From: Gammaproteobacteria bacterium
GTDB lineage: Bacteria > Pseudomonadota > Gammaproteobacteria > UBA4575
Assembly: GCA_022824965.1 (NCBI GenBank)
Contig: JAJDYY010000006.1
Span: 1-64,000, forward strand
DNA: 64,000 nt
Reading direction: 5' to 3'
A program made the translations under genes and the position numbers. Shown piece by piece: positions 37,713-48,924 of this stretch (the first letter of the stretch is position 1; the number at the start of each line of letters is the position of its first letter). The notes under the pieces were generated by a model, which saw nothing but the letters and a program-made list of their open reading frames with translations, ran no database searches and was not told where the DNA came from.

Positions 37713-39593
37713 TCAGTCCTGTTCAAATTCTTCGAGGTGATGACCGCGCATGACCTTTTGTACACTTCGGTTCATGCGGCGCTGCACAAATGTTTCGCTT
37801 GCATGCTCAAGGTCCGTAATGGCCTGCTTGATCTGTTCGCTGTCCCCTCCTTCACAGGCGTCTTCGAGTTTGGTCCTGGCCTGATCGATGGCTTCCTGTT
37901 CCCCGGAGGTCAATAGCTCATCCGCGTCTTTCTCGAGCGCAGAACGTAACGCTTCCAGGACCCGCTTCGCATTGACCTGCTGTTCCGCCAGCTGTTTCGC
38001 GTGCATGTCGTCTTCGGCATGTTCAAATGAGTCCCTCAGCATTTTCTCCACTTCCGTTTCCATCAGCCCGTAGGAGGGCTTCACTTCCACGCTTGCAGAC
38101 ACGCCACTGGTCTTCTCCTGGGCACTCACACTCAACAATCCATCGGCATCCACCTGAAAGGTCACCCGTATGTGCGCAGCACCGGCAACCATGGGCGGGA
38201 TCCCCGTCAGGTCAAAGGTTGCCAGGGACCGGCAATCCCCGACTTTCTCCCGCTCACCCTGCACGACGTGGATACGCATGGCGGTCTGCCCATCCTTGAA
38301 CGTTGTAAACTCCTGCGCACGGACAACCGGAATCACCGTATTTCTCTCGACGATCCTGGACACCAGGTTGCCCATGGTCTCCACACCCAGAGACAGCGGC
38401 AAGACGTCCAGTAAAAGCATGTCGGAATCGAGGCTGTTTCCAGCCAGGATATCGGCCTGCTGAGCGGCCCCCGTAGCCACCACCTTGTCCGGATCGATAT
38501 CGGTCAGCGGGGGCTGGCCAAAAAGTTCCTCTACCTGCCTGCGCACGCACGGTATCCGTGTAGACCCGCCCACCATGATGACGTGCTGGACTTGCGAGGG
38601 CTCTACACCTGCCTCCCGCAGCGTCTTGCGGCACCAGGCAATCGTCTTTTTGACATAGGGCGTGATCAGCCGTTCGAAATGCTCGACCTTGAGTCTGAGC
38701 TCTATCCGGGTGCCTTCTCCGTGTTCCAGGCGGATCACGGTTTCGTTTGCATCCGTCAATGATTCCTTGGCGTTTCTGGCCGCCTCCAGCACTTTGCGCA
38801 TGAACTGGTGATCCGGGCTCGTGTCCAGGTCGGCCTGTTCCAGGATCCAGGTCGCAATTTCCCGGTCGAAATCATCCCCTCCAAGTGCTGTATCCCCCCC
38901 TGTCGACAGCACCTCAAACACGCCTTTGGTGAGTCGGAGGATGGAGATATCGAAGGTACCTCCGCCGAGATCGTATATGGCGGTTACTCCTTCAGCCTGT
39001 CGATCCAGTCCGTATGCAACCGCAGCCGCAGTCGGTTCATTCAATAACCGAAAGACGTTCAGACCGGCCAGTTTGGCAGCATCCTTGGTGGCCTGGCGCT
39101 GCGCATCGTCAAAATACGCAGGGACGGTAATCACGACACCTGCCAGCTCTCCTCCCAACGAAAGCTCGGCGCGCGTACGAAGTACTTTCAGGATTTCCGA
39201 GGAAACCTCGATGGCTGTGACCGGTCCTGCCACCGTCTGAATCTGCGGCACACCGCCTTCTTGATCGACAAACTGGTAAGGGAGGTAACCCTGCAGTGTC
39301 GCGAGGTCCCCCACCGAGCGGCCCATGATGCGCTTCACAGAAGCGAGCGTATTCAGTGGATCGCTGGTTGCGTGCTCCAGTGCGCGTGCACCGACCACGA
39401 CACCGTCTTGCAGGGTGTAACGTACGACCGAAGGAAGGATGTCTGCACCTTCGGCATCGTGCAGGGTCCCGACAGCACCGCTTCGGACACTTGCTACCAG
39501 CGAGTTGGTTGTCCCCAGGTCAATCCCCGCGGCAAGGCGATGCTCGTGAGGGGCAGTTGACTGACCCGGCTCTGAAATCTGCAGAAGTGCCAT
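37713..39593 (-). CDS. hscA: Hsp70-type chaperone HscA
   Basis: The product has 626 residues. The Hsp70 nucleotide-binding domain has [25 protein letters not shown] and [13 protein letters not shown]. The substrate domain follows ([19 protein letters not shown]), and then a helical lid. It frees the cluster from IscU using ATP. The gene follows hscB by 6 bases. Confidence 0.97.
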   Translation of the reverse strand: MALLQISEPGQSTAPHEHRLAAGIDLGTTNSLVASVRSGAVGTLHDAEGADILPSVVRYTLQDGVVVGARALEHATSDPLNTLASVKRIMGRSVGDLATLQGYLPYQFVDQEGGVPQIQTVAGPVTAIEVSSEILKVLRTRAELSLGGELAGVVITVPAYFDDAQRQATKDAAKLAGLNVFRLLNEPTAAAVAYGLDRQAEGVTAIYDLGGGTFDISILRLTKGVFEVLSTGGDTALGGDDFDREIATWILEQADLDTSPDHQFMRKVLEAARNAKESLTDANETVIRLEHGEGTRIELRLKVEHFERLITPYVKKTIAWCRKTLREAGVEPSQVQHVIMVGGSTRIPCVRRQVEELFGQPPLTDIDPDKVVATGAAQQADILAGNSLDSDMLLLDVLPLSLGVETMGNLVSRIVERNTVIPVVRAQEFTTFKDGQTAMRIHVVQGEREKVGDCRSLATFDLTGIPPMVAGAAHIRVTFQVDADGLLSVSAQEKTSGVSASVEVKPSYGLMETEVEKMLRDSFEHAEDDMHAKQLAEQQVNAKRVLEALRSALEKDADELLTSGEQEAIDQARTKLEDACEGGDSEQIKQAITDLEHASETFVQRRMNRSVQKVMRGHHLEEFEQD

Positions 39594-39599
39594 GTGGAT

Positions 39600-40142
39600 C
39601 TATAAAAGCTGCTCTTCTAGCTTTTCCTGCTTTTCCCTGAGTTGATTGGTCAGTCGATCATAGAACTGCAGCTTCAATGCCGAATCTTTTGCAGCGACCA
39701 GGTCACCTTTCGCATACTCGACCGAGAACCGGGATATCAGCTGCATTTGCTGTTGCCTGAACTCGTGGGCCAATTCCTCCAGGGCTGCAGCGGGGTCTGA
39801 GGCCTGATCCAGTTCCGCGACGCGCTCATGCAACTCCATCTGCTGCATCAAAAACTCCTCATCCCTCGAGGTTTCCCTGTCCGCATCGAATTCTGCATCC
39901 TGCAGCCTCAGGAGATAGTGGGCGCGCTTCAGGTCATTTTTCAGAACGCTGTACGCCTCGTTCACAAACGCCGTATGCTGGACGGAAATACGCTGCTCCT
40001 GATCACTCTTCCCGGTAAAGCGATCCGGGTGCAGGGCACTCTGGAAGGCCCTGTACTTCGAGGCCAGCGCTTCCAGGTCCACATCAAAGCTTTCGGCAAG
40101 GCCGAACAACTCGAAATAGTTTCGAGTGAGATCTATATTCAT
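39600..40142 (-). CDS. hscB: J-type co-chaperone HscB
   Basis: The product has 180 residues. The N-terminal J domain contains ALHPDRFTGKSDQE with the essential HPD. The C-terminal three-helix bundle binds IscU. It brings IscU to HscA and triggers ATP hydrolysis. It begins 56 bases after the iscA stop. Confidence 0.96.
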   Translation of the reverse strand: MNIDLTRNYFELFGLAESFDVDLEALASKYRAFQSALHPDRFTGKSDQEQRISVQHTAFVNEAYSVLKNDLKRAHYLLRLQDAEFDADRETSRDEEFLMQQMELHERVAELDQASDPAAALEELAHEFRQQQMQLISRFSVEYAKGDLVAAKDSALKLQFYDRLTNQLREKQEKLEEQLL

Positions 40143-40198
40143 GCTAACCGGGTGAGTGGAAGAAAAAGATCGCTGAAATGGTCAAGGCCGGGGGGTGG

Positions 40199-40522
40199 TC
40201 AGACGCTGAAACTCTCCCCGCAACCACAACGGTCTTTTTCGTTCGGATTCCTGAATTGAAAGCCTTCCGACAATCCTTCGCGTGTGAAATCCAGTTCGGT
40301 GCCATTCAGATACACCATGCTTTTGGGATTGATCACTACCTTGACACCCTTGTCTTCGAAAATGTGGTCCTCTTTTTCAACCTGATCCGCAAATTCGATC
40401 GTGTAGGCCATCCCCGAACAGCCTGTCGTTTTTACGCCCAGGCGCACGCCAATCCCCTTGCCACGCCTTTCAAGGTAGCTTTTTACGTGCTCGGCAGCAC
40501 TGTTCGTCAAGGAGATGGACAC
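40199..40522 (-). CDS. iscA: A-type Fe-S carrier IscA
   Basis: The product has 107 residues with the three metal-binding cysteines in [11 protein letters not shown] and [10 protein letters not shown]-type carriers pass clusters or iron to target proteins. The gene lies 12 bases after iscU. Confidence 0.96.
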   Translation of the reverse strand: MSISLTNSAAEHVKSYLERRGKGIGVRLGVKTTGCSGMAYTIEFADQVEKEDHIFEDKGVKVVINPKSMVYLNGTELDFTREGLSEGFQFRNPNEKDRCGCGESFSV

Positions 40523-40534
40523 GTTTTTTCCCGC

Positions 40535-40942
40535 TTATGCGATTTTCTTGTGTTCAGCCGCACTCACATCCTTGGACTTGAGATCCTTGATCGCCGCCTG
40601 GATTGCATCTTCTGCCAGTACTGAACAGTGAATTTTCACGGGGGGCAAGGCAAGTTCTTCCGCGATATCCGTATTCTTGATTTCAGAAGCCTCATCCAGG
40701 GTTTTGCCTTTCACCCATTCTGTCAGCAGGCTGGAGGAAGCAATCGCTGAGCCACAACCATAGGTCTTGAACTTGGCATCCTCAATCACGCCGTCATCAC
40801 CGACCTTGATCTGCAGTTTCATCACATCACCGCATGCCGGTGCGCCAACCATGCCCGTGCCCACACTGCTGTCATTTTTATCAAACGACCCGACGTTACG
40901 CGGGTTCTCGTAATGGTCCAACACTTTGTCACTGTATGCCAT
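40535..40942 (-). CDS. iscU: Fe-S cluster scaffold IscU
   Basis: The product has 135 residues. The three cluster cysteines are in GAPACGDVMK, KTYGCGSAI and KIHCSVLAEDAI. The HscA-binding segment LPPVK is intact. It holds the growing cluster and works with IscS, Fdx, HscA and HscB, all encoded here. It starts about 70 bases after iscS. Confidence 0.97.
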   Translation of the reverse strand: MAYSDKVLDHYENPRNVGSFDKNDSSVGTGMVGAPACGDVMKLQIKVGDDGVIEDAKFKTYGCGSAIASSSLLTEWVKGKTLDEASEIKNTDIAEELALPPVKIHCSVLAEDAIQAAIKDLKSKDVSAAEHKKIA

Positions 40943-41011
40943 GATTCACGTCTCCTGATTTCCTATACCAGTATGCATTAAAAATTAAACTCTCAAAAAC
41001 CAACAGCAGCC

Positions 41012-42235
41012 TCAATGGGCTGCCCATTCGACGGTCTTAAGGTCAATGCCCTCCTTGTGCATTTCCCACAAGGGAGAAAGGTCTCGCAACTTGACCACGG
41101 CACTCCTGATCAGCTGAGTCGCATAGTCGACCTCTTCTACCGTCGTAAACCGTCCGATTGTAAAGCGTATGGAGCTGTGCGCAAGCTCGTCATCACGGCC
41201 CAGCGCCCGCAGTACGTAACTGGGTTCAAGGGATGCACTTGTACACGCCGAACCTGATGACACCGCAATGTCCTTGAGGGCCATGATCAGGCTTTCACCC
41301 TCAATAAAATTGAAACTGACGTTCAGGTTGCCGGGGATGCGTTGCTCCAGGTCCCCGTTGATATAGATTTCATCAATGTCCTTCAGGCCGTTCAACAGTC
41401 GGTTCCTCAACATGAGAATGCGCTCGTTGTCAGAAGCCATTTCTTCTTTTGCGATACGAAACGCCTCGCCCATGCCCACGATCTGATGCGTGGCCAGCGT
41501 GCCTGAGCGCATGCCACGTTCATGTCCGCCGCCATGCATCTGCGCCTCAATGCGAACACGGGGCTTTCTGCGCACGTACAAGGCACCGATACCCTTGGGG
41601 CCGTACACTTTGTGCGCCGACAGGCTCATCAGGTCGATGTTCATTTCCTGCACGTCAATACCCGCCTTGCCCGGGCTCTGGGCGGCATCCACGTGAAGAA
41701 TGATCTTTTGCTTGCGGGTAATTTCACCAATGGCCCGGATGTCCTGGATGACGCCGATCTCGTTGTTGACGTGCATGATCGAAACCAGAATCGTATCGTC
41801 CCGGATTGCTGCCTGAAGATCATCGAGATCAATCAACCCGGAGCTTCGAGGCTCCAGGTAGGTCACCTCAAATCCTTCCCTTTCCAGCTGACGGCAGGTA
41901 TCCAGTACGGCCTTGTGTTCCGTCTTGCAGGTAATGATATGTTTGCCGTTCTTCTGGTAAAAATGTGCCGCGCCCTTGATGGCCAGGTTGTCCGACTCGG
42001 TCGCCCCGCTGGTCCAGATAATTTCTTTCGGGTCTGCCTGGATCAATGCCGCAACGTGTTCCCTTGCCTCTTCCACGGCCTTTTCCGCACTCCAGCCGAA
42101 GCTGTGGCTGCGGGATGCCGGGTTTCCATAGTTTCCATCCAGCGTCAAGCACTTCATCATGGCCTCGGCCACGCGCTCATCGACGGGCGTGGTAGAGCTG
42201 TAATCCAGGTATATGGGTAGTTTCATGTCGGTCAC
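41012..42235 (-). CDS. iscS: Cysteine desulfurase IscS
   Basis: The product has 407 residues. The pyridoxal-phosphate Lys is in [12 protein letters not shown] and the sulfur-carrying Cys in [14 protein letters not shown]. The enzyme takes sulfur from cysteine for Fe-S clusters and for tRNA thiolation. It follows iscR by 47 bases. Confidence 0.97.
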   Translation of the reverse strand: MTDMKLPIYLDYSSTTPVDERVAEAMMKCLTLDGNYGNPASRSHSFGWSAEKAVEEAREHVAALIQADPKEIIWTSGATESDNLAIKGAAHFYQKNGKHIITCKTEHKAVLDTCRQLEREGFEVTYLEPRSSGLIDLDDLQAAIRDDTILVSIMHVNNEIGVIQDIRAIGEITRKQKIILHVDAAQSPGKAGIDVQEMNIDLMSLSAHKVYGPKGIGALYVRRKPRVRIEAQMHGGGHERGMRSGTLATHQIVGMGEAFRIAKEEMASDNERILMLRNRLLNGLKDIDEIYINGDLEQRIPGNLNVSFNFIEGESLIMALKDIAVSSGSACTSASLEPSYVLRALGRDDELAHSSIRFTIGRFTTVEEVDYATQLIRSAVVKLRDLSPLWEMHKEGIDLKTVEWAAH

Positions 42236-42282
42236 TGTTCGGTTCCTGCCAATGTCACATCATGTTTCGTTCAACTCGTCCC

Positions 42283-42741
42283 TCAGACAACTTCCATCCG
42301 GCTCATCCGGTGTTCCTGTCGGCTGGAGACTTCCAGCACATGCGCATTGCTGACGGCCTGTGCAAGACTGATGCTTGAGAGATGACTGCGAATCTGGTCG
42401 CTCAGGCTTTCCCACAAATCGTGTGTCAGGCAACGATGGTGATTCTGGCAATCCGCACTGCCCCCGCAACGGGTGGCATCGAGACTTTCGTCGACTGCAT
42501 CAATCACATCGGCAATGGCGATCTCTTCCGAGCCCACGGCCAGCGAATATCCGCCGCCCGGGCCACGGGTGCTTTTCACCAGTCCCCGGCCACGCAGTAA
42601 CGAGAACAGCTGTTCCAGGTAAGCCAGGGAAATTCCTTGCCTTTCCGAGATGTCGGCCAGCGATACCGGGCCTTCGTCATGGTGCAGGGCAATATCGAAC
42701 ATGGCCGTCACCGCATATCGCCCCCGTGTGCTGAGTTTCAT
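42283..42741 (-). CDS. iscR: Fe-S cluster-sensing regulator IscR
   Basis: The product has 152 residues from [18 protein letters not shown]; an extended frame to 42852 covers the promoter and is not used. The Rrf2-type winged helix ([19 protein letters not shown]) is followed by the cluster cysteines in [18 protein letters not shown]. With its cluster bound it represses the isc operon. A matching operator lies just upstream, so autoregulation is likely. Confidence 0.96.
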   Translation of the reverse strand: MKLSTRGRYAVTAMFDIALHHDEGPVSLADISERQGISLAYLEQLFSLLRGRGLVKSTRGPGGGYSLAVGSEEIAIADVIDAVDESLDATRCGGSADCQNHHRCLTHDLWESLSDQIRSHLSSISLAQAVSNAHVLEVSSRQEHRMSRMEVV

Positions 42742-42798
42742 GACCCAATGTCCTCTGTCATCCAATCCAACCGTGTTCTTTGCATGCCAGTATACCAA

Positions 42799-42823
42799 AT
42801 AACCAAGTAAACAAGTCAGGTAT
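42799..42823 (-). promoter_or_regulatory. Type 1 IscR operator overlapping the isc promoter
   Basis: Read on the minus strand, the 25 bases begin ATACCTGACTTG and end TTACTTGGTTAT. This fits the published type 1 IscR pattern ATASYYGACT...AGTCRRSTAT with a few mismatches in the second half. A -10-like TATACT lies about 18 bases further on, towards iscR, so the operator covers the -35 region. This fits repression of iscR by holo-IscR. Confidence 0.7.
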
Positions 42824-42910
42824 AAGAAGGAATAGATTTCTCCTGCCCGCACTATCCCGTTGGGAAGGGAAACGCATGGGCCCGCCCAAAAATCCTGGAT
42901 CTTCGAAAAA

Positions 42911-43621
42911 TCACCGCGAGGAAGGATTCTGGGTCGCGCTCAAAATCCCGCGCAGGATGTTGACTTCCACCTGGGTCAGGCGCGCCCGTTGGTAAACATG
43001 CCTGAGGCGTCGCATGAGCAGCTTGGGTTGCTTGGGATCCAGGAACCCGATCTCCAGCAGCACGGTTTGCAGGTGCTCGAACAGGTGCTCGAGTTCCATC
43101 GACGTGGCCAGGGCATCCTCGCTGTCCTCGGCGGGCGCTCGTCCGGCCGCCATGAAAATTTCATAGCAGATGACCTGCACGGCGGCTGCAAGATTCAATG
43201 AATTGATCGAGGGTATGGCAGTCACGAACTGGCACAGGTCCAGTTCGTCATTTGACAGACCACTGCTCTCACGACCAAAGACAATCGCCACAGGCCCCCG
43301 TTGCAACTCATGCCATACTCTGGGACCCAGTTGCCGGGGGGGAATCTGTGCACAGGACAGGCCGCGCTTGCGCACACTGGTGCCGACGACGAAGGTACAG
43401 CTGCGAACGGCTTCCTTCAGTGAGGTACAGACGACGGCACGCTCTAGCACGTCCGCTGCATCCACGGCACGTACCGTGGCTTCCGGGTCCGGAAACCGTT
43501 TCGGATTGACCAGAACAAGACTTTCGATGCCCATGGTCTTTGCGGCCCGCGCGACCGCTCCGATGTTACCCGGATGCGAAGGCTCTACGAGTACGATGCT
43601 GGTGGAATGGGACGAATTCAT
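42911..43621 (-). CDS. trmJ: tRNA (cytidine/uridine-32-2'-O)-methyltransferase
   Basis: The product has 236 residues of the SPOUT type. The start [20 protein letters not shown] and the knot region [19 protein letters not shown] plus [15 protein letters not shown] are typical of TrmJ. It methylates the ribose of nucleotide 32 in several tRNAs. Its place upstream of iscR and divergent from suhB is the same as in Escherichia coli. Confidence 0.93.
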   Translation of the reverse strand: MNSSHSTSIVLVEPSHPGNIGAVARAAKTMGIESLVLVNPKRFPDPEATVRAVDAADVLERAVVCTSLKEAVRSCTFVVGTSVRKRGLSCAQIPPRQLGPRVWHELQRGPVAIVFGRESSGLSNDELDLCQFVTAIPSINSLNLAAAVQVICYEIFMAAGRAPAEDSEDALATSMELEHLFEHLQTVLLEIGFLDPKQPKLLMRRLRHVYQRARLTQVEVNILRGILSATQNPSSR

Positions 43622-43642
43622 GACGGCCGCCGCATCCCGGCC

Positions 43643-43670
43643 TTGAACTTGTCACACCAACTTATATGCT
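43643..43670 (+). promoter_or_regulatory. Probable suhB promoter
   Basis: TTGAAC (43643-43648), a 16-base spacer and TATGCT (43665-43670) lie 45 bases before the suhB ATG, in the short gap between the divergent trmJ and suhB genes. Confidence 0.45.
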
Positions 43671-43714
43671 TTTTGGTATGCTGTCCCGGCCCTGCGACTG
43701 CCCGATCCATCCCC

Positions 43715-44524
43715 ATGCAAGCTGCACTACACATTGCAATCACAGCCGCGCGCGAGGCGGGCAAAACCATCACACGCAACCTGGGGCGCGTGGATTCCCT
43801 TTCCATACACGCAAAAAAGAAAAATGACTTTGTCAGCGAAATCGACCATCAGGCAGAACGCGAAATCATCAGTATAATCCGCCGCGCATATCCGGACCAC
43901 AGCATCCTCGCCGAAGAAAGCGGCTGCAGCTCCAGCAAGGGAGACACGGACGAGTACCAGTGGATCATCGATCCACTTGACGGAACCACCAATTACTTGC
44001 ACGGCTTCCCGCATCATGCCGTTTCGATTGCACTGCGGCACCGCAAGCGCCTGGAGGCCGGTGTGATTTATGATCCACTCAGGGGCGAACTGTTTTGTGC
44101 CAGCCGGGGAAACGGCGCTACCCTGAATGACAGGAAAATCCGTGTGGCGGGCCTGAGTGGCCTGGAGCATGCACTGCTTGGCACCGGCCTTCCATTTCGC
44201 GAGGGCCAGGACGTCGATGCCTACCTGGCGACGTTGCGTGCCCTGATTCTGCACACCTCGGGGATTCGCCGTGCAGGATCGGCTGCCCTGGACCTGGCTT
44301 ATGTTGCCGCAGGACGTCTGGACGGATTCTGGGAATTTGGCCTGAACCCCTGGGACATCGCGGCCGGCTGCCTGATCATCCAGGAGGCCGGCGGGCTAGT
44401 CGGTGATCCTGAAGGTGGGCACACGCATCTTGAGACTGGCAATATCGTCGCAGCCAACCCGAAAGTGTTCCGGGCAATGCTGGACAGTATCCACAGGGCC
44501 CTGAAAGGTGGCAATCAAACCTGA
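43715..44524 (+). CDS. suhB: Inositol monophosphatase family protein SuhB
   Basis: The product has 269 residues from MQAALHIAITAAREAGK; the longer frame to 43574 enters trmJ. Metal and substrate motifs are ILAEESG, IIDPLDGTTNYLHGFP and NPWDIAAGCLIIQEAGG. SuhB removes phosphate from inositol-1-phosphate and in gammaproteobacteria also takes part in rRNA antitermination complexes. Its 3' end overlaps the secF 3' end by 10 bases. Confidence 0.94.
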   Translation: MQAALHIAITAAREAGKTITRNLGRVDSLSIHAKKKNDFVSEIDHQAEREIISIIRRAYPDHSILAEESGCSSSKGDTDEYQWIIDPLDGTTNYLHGFPHHAVSIALRHRKRLEAGVIYDPLRGELFCASRGNGATLNDRKIRVAGLSGLEHALLGTGLPFREGQDVDAYLATLRALILHTSGIRRAGSAALDLAYVAAGRLDGFWEFGLNPWDIAAGCLIIQEAGGLVGDPEGGHTHLETGNIVAANPKVFRAMLDSIHRALKGGNQT

Positions 44525-45453
44525 CTGCCGTCGTCGCTCCTGTTCGCACTTTCCACCGGCATCAGATCCTCCTTGCTGACGTTCAGTGCCAGCAGGGAAG
44601 TGCTTGCCACGTAGATCGATGAGTAGGTGCCCACGAGTACGCCGACAATCAATGCGATCGAAAAGGCATGAATCACCTCACCGCCAAACAGGAACAGGGC
44701 AATCAGTACCAGCAAGGTGGTGATCGAGGTCATGAGGGTGCGTGAAAACGTCTGGTTGATGGAGGTGTTGATGACTTTTTCCGAGGTGCTCTTGCGGATG
44801 CACCTGAAATTTTCACGGATCCGGTCGAACACCACGATGGTGTCATTGAGCGAGTAACCGATCACCGCCAGCAGCGCCGCCAGCACCGTCAGGTCAAATT
44901 CCGTCTGGGTAAGCGCGAAAAAGCCTACCACCAGCACCACGTCATGCACTAGGGCCGCTACAGAGCCTAGGGAGAAGCGCCACTCGAAACGCAGAGCAAC
45001 GTACACCAGGATACCGATCAGGGCATACAGCATGGCCAGCCCCCCCTTGTCCCTCAATTCGCCGCCTACCTGGGGGCCGACGAACTCCACGCGTCGCACC
45101 TCAAGCGAACCCGTGGGTTCCAGTGCACGTATCACCCTGTTGCTGAGAGAGGCCTTGTCCCGGTCCGATTCTGCCACGGGCAGCCGGATCAGGACGTCCC
45201 GGCTGGTACCGAAGTGCTGGACGATAGCATCATCCAGCCCGCTGGCCAGCAACGCCTCGCGCACGGGTTCAAGTTGCACCGAGTCCGAGTAGCCTACTTC
45301 AACCAGCGTGCCCCCGGTAAAGTCAATGCCCAGATTCAGGCCGCGGGCAGCCATTGCCACGATCGAGATCACGATCAGGACACCCGATGCCGTCAAGGCA
45401 AGCTTGCGCTTGCCCATGAAGTCGATGTTCAGCTTGTCCTTCAGCAACTGCAT
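44515..45453 (-). CDS. secF: Protein translocase subunit SecF
   Basis: The product has 312 residues with six membrane segments. The first is followed by the family motif LGIDFTGGTLVEV, and later come AALLAVIGYSLNDTIVVFDRIREN and the C-terminal segment VLVGTYSSIYVAS. With SecD it uses the proton gradient to pull proteins out on the periplasmic side. It begins 2 bases after the secD stop. Confidence 0.97.
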   Translation of the reverse strand: MQLLKDKLNIDFMGKRKLALTASGVLIVISIVAMAARGLNLGIDFTGGTLVEVGYSDSVQLEPVREALLASGLDDAIVQHFGTSRDVLIRLPVAESDRDKASLSNRVIRALEPTGSLEVRRVEFVGPQVGGELRDKGGLAMLYALIGILVYVALRFEWRFSLGSVAALVHDVVLVVGFFALTQTEFDLTVLAALLAVIGYSLNDTIVVFDRIRENFRCIRKSTSEKVINTSINQTFSRTLMTSITTLLVLIALFLFGGEVIHAFSIALIVGVLVGTYSSIYVASTSLLALNVSKEDLMPVESANRSDDGSQV

Positions 45454-45455
45454 GT

Positions 45456-47330
45456 CTATACCGCAAGCCTGGGTGATTTTTGGCTACCGTAATAGAGGTT
45501 GACCAGGGCGCGCGTTCCCATGATGGCGGTGAACATGGAGCACACGATACCGATGGACAGCGTGACCGCAAATCCCTTGATCGGTCCGGTGCCGAACACG
45601 AACAGCACGATCGCGGCAATCAGTGTGGTGACGTTGGCATCCGCAATGGTGGAAAGTGCCTTGCTGTAGCCGGCATGGATACTGGCCTGGGGTGAGTTTC
45701 CGTTTCGCAACTCCTCGCGGATGCGCTCGAAGATCAGGACGTTCGCATCGACGGCCATGCCCACGGTCAGTACGATCCCGGCGATGCCCGGCAAGGTCAG
45801 CGTGGCCCCGGGGATCAGCGACATGATGCCGATGATCAAGACCAGATTGACCGCCAGCGCAAGATCCGCCGCAATGCCAAACAGACGGTAATACAGGGCC
45901 ATGAAGATCATCACCAGAATAAATCCGATGATGATCGATTTCTTGCCCAAATCAATATTCTGCTGCCCGAGGCTTGGGCCCACGGTGCGCTCCTCGACAA
46001 TCTCGACGGGGGCTGCGAGTGCACCCGCACGCAGCAGCAGGGCAAGCTTGAGCGCCTCGTGCGTGGAATCCAGGCCTTCGATCTGAAAGCGTTTGCCCAG
46101 CTGTTCCTGGATACGGGCCACACTGACGACTTCCTCGCTCTTTACGGTTCTTCTCCTTTGCTCGCCATCCTGGTTGAAAATCACCGTCTTGTTGTCGATG
46201 AACACCACGGCCATCAGCTTCTTGATGTTTTCAGCCGTGACCTTGCTGAATCGGGCGGCACCCTTGCCGTCCAGGGTGATGATCACCGCCGGCAGTCCGT
46301 TTTCATCAAAGCCCGAGTTCGCATTGATGATCGAGTCTCCGGTCAACATGACATCGCGTTTCAGCAAAATCGGACTTTTGCTGTCGCGTTCGTAATAGAG
46401 GATCGAGCCGGTCGGGATACGCCCGGTCTCGGCCGCCTCGAACGGGTCCGCCTGCTCGTTCACCATCCTGAATTCCACCGTCGCCGTGGCTCCCAGGATT
46501 TCCTTGGCCTGGGCCGTGTCCTGTACGCCCGGAAGCTGCACCACGATCCGCTCGGCGCCCTGCTGCTGTATAACCGGCTCGGCGACTCCCAGCTCATTCA
46601 CCCGGTTACGCAGGGTCTGTATGTTTTGCTGTATGGCGAGACTCTGGGTCTCACGCATGGTTTCCTCATTAATGGTGGCCACCAGCAAGAACCCTTCATT
46701 TCCGTCCACCTCGGCGAAGTCCAGCTCAGTCCCGTATTCCTTGTTGAGCACTTCGTGCCCCGCGTCCCTGCTGGCCGCATCCCGGAACCTGATTTTCACC
46801 TCATCGCCTGTCTGGGTGACGGAAAACCGGCGCAGCTTGGCTTCACGCAGCTCGACCCGAACCGCTGCGGCATAATTGTTGATAGCCTTGGCACTCGCCG
46901 CCTTCATGTCCACCTGCAGCAGGAAGTGCACGCCGCCTCGCAGGTCCAGGCCAAGGTTCATGGGCGAAGCGCCGATCGAGCGTAACCACCCGGGCATCGA
47001 ATTCGCAAGGTTCAGTGCCACGACATGGCGTCCGTCCAGGGCCTGCTTGCCGGCCTCGAACGCCTGCAATTGCTGCTCCGTATCTGTAAATCGCAACAAC
47101 AGCCGATTATCCCCGTGGTCCTCGCTCTGCGCCTGGATGCCCTTCTCCTGCAGGGCGCGCCTGAGTACCGGAGGGGTGGCAGCATCCAGCACCCCGGAAT
47201 CGTGCGAGACCTGGATGGCCGGCATGCTCGGGTACAGATTCGGCAGGCTGTACAGGCCGATGATCACGATCACGGCCAGAATGAACAAGTGTTTCCACAA
47301 GGGATACTGATTCAGAGGAGCTGCCGCCAT
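45456..47330 (-). CDS. secD: Protein translocase subunit SecD
   Basis: The product has 624 residues. The N-terminal membrane segment is at about 13-33 and is followed by a large periplasmic part (GLDLRGGVHFLLQVDM, RNRVNELGVAEPVIQQQG). Five membrane segments follow in the C-terminal third (TVGMAVDANVLIFERIREEL). It works with SecF and YajC beside SecYEG. The gene follows yajC by 58 bases. Confidence 0.97.
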   Translation of the reverse strand: MAAAPLNQYPLWKHLFILAVIVIIGLYSLPNLYPSMPAIQVSHDSGVLDAATPPVLRRALQEKGIQAQSEDHGDNRLLLRFTDTEQQLQAFEAGKQALDGRHVVALNLANSMPGWLRSIGASPMNLGLDLRGGVHFLLQVDMKAASAKAINNYAAAVRVELREAKLRRFSVTQTGDEVKIRFRDAASRDAGHEVLNKEYGTELDFAEVDGNEGFLLVATINEETMRETQSLAIQQNIQTLRNRVNELGVAEPVIQQQGAERIVVQLPGVQDTAQAKEILGATATVEFRMVNEQADPFEAAETGRIPTGSILYYERDSKSPILLKRDVMLTGDSIINANSGFDENGLPAVIITLDGKGAARFSKVTAENIKKLMAVVFIDNKTVIFNQDGEQRRRTVKSEEVVSVARIQEQLGKRFQIEGLDSTHEALKLALLLRAGALAAPVEIVEERTVGPSLGQQNIDLGKKSIIIGFILVMIFMALYYRLFGIAADLALAVNLVLIIGIMSLIPGATLTLPGIAGIVLTVGMAVDANVLIFERIREELRNGNSPQASIHAGYSKALSTIADANVTTLIAAIVLFVFGTGPIKGFAVTLSIGIVCSMFTAIMGTRALVNLYYGSQKSPRLAV

Positions 47331-47388
47331 GCGCTTAGCCTGTCAAGAATATGATTGCAGGGAGATGAAAAACGCCTAAAAGCCTGCG

Positions 47389-47715
47389 TCAATCATGTTT
47401 CAGTGAACCCTTGGGCAGCACGGAGGAAACCGAGGTTTTCTGCAGCTTGACGGCCACCCCGTCAGAAATTTCCAGCGTGATCGAGTTTTCCCCCACCTTG
47501 AGGATTTTGCCCAGCATGCCGCCCGAGGTCATCACCTCGTCTCCCTTGGACAGCGAACCGATCAGTTTCTGGTGGTCCTTGTTGCGTTTTTGCTGGGGCC
47601 GGATGATCATGAAATACATGATCGCGAAGAAAATCGCAATCATGATAAAGATTTCATACCCGCCGCCCATGGACCCGGCGGTGTTTTGGGCCATTGCATC
47701 AGAAATCAGTAACAT
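47389..47715 (-). CDS. yajC: Sec translocon accessory protein YajC
   Basis: The product has 108 residues with one membrane segment (EIFIMIAIFFAIMYFMII). It is followed by RPQQKRNKDHQ and a small basic-acidic domain with GDEVMTSGGMLGKI, the usual YajC signature. It belongs to the holo-translocon with SecDF. It starts about 70 bases after tgt. Confidence 0.96.
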   Translation of the reverse strand: MLLISDAMAQNTAGSMGGGYEIFIMIAIFFAIMYFMIIRPQQKRNKDHQKLIGSLSKGDEVMTSGGMLGKILKVGENSITLEISDGVAVKLQKTSVSSVLPKGSLKHD

Positions 47716-47787
47716 AATACCCTTGCTGTGGTCTGGAACCCGGCCGTATCGAAGTGCCGGGACCTCCTTGGAATTTGCAGCGCCGTA

Positions 47788-48924
<1,137 letters not shown>

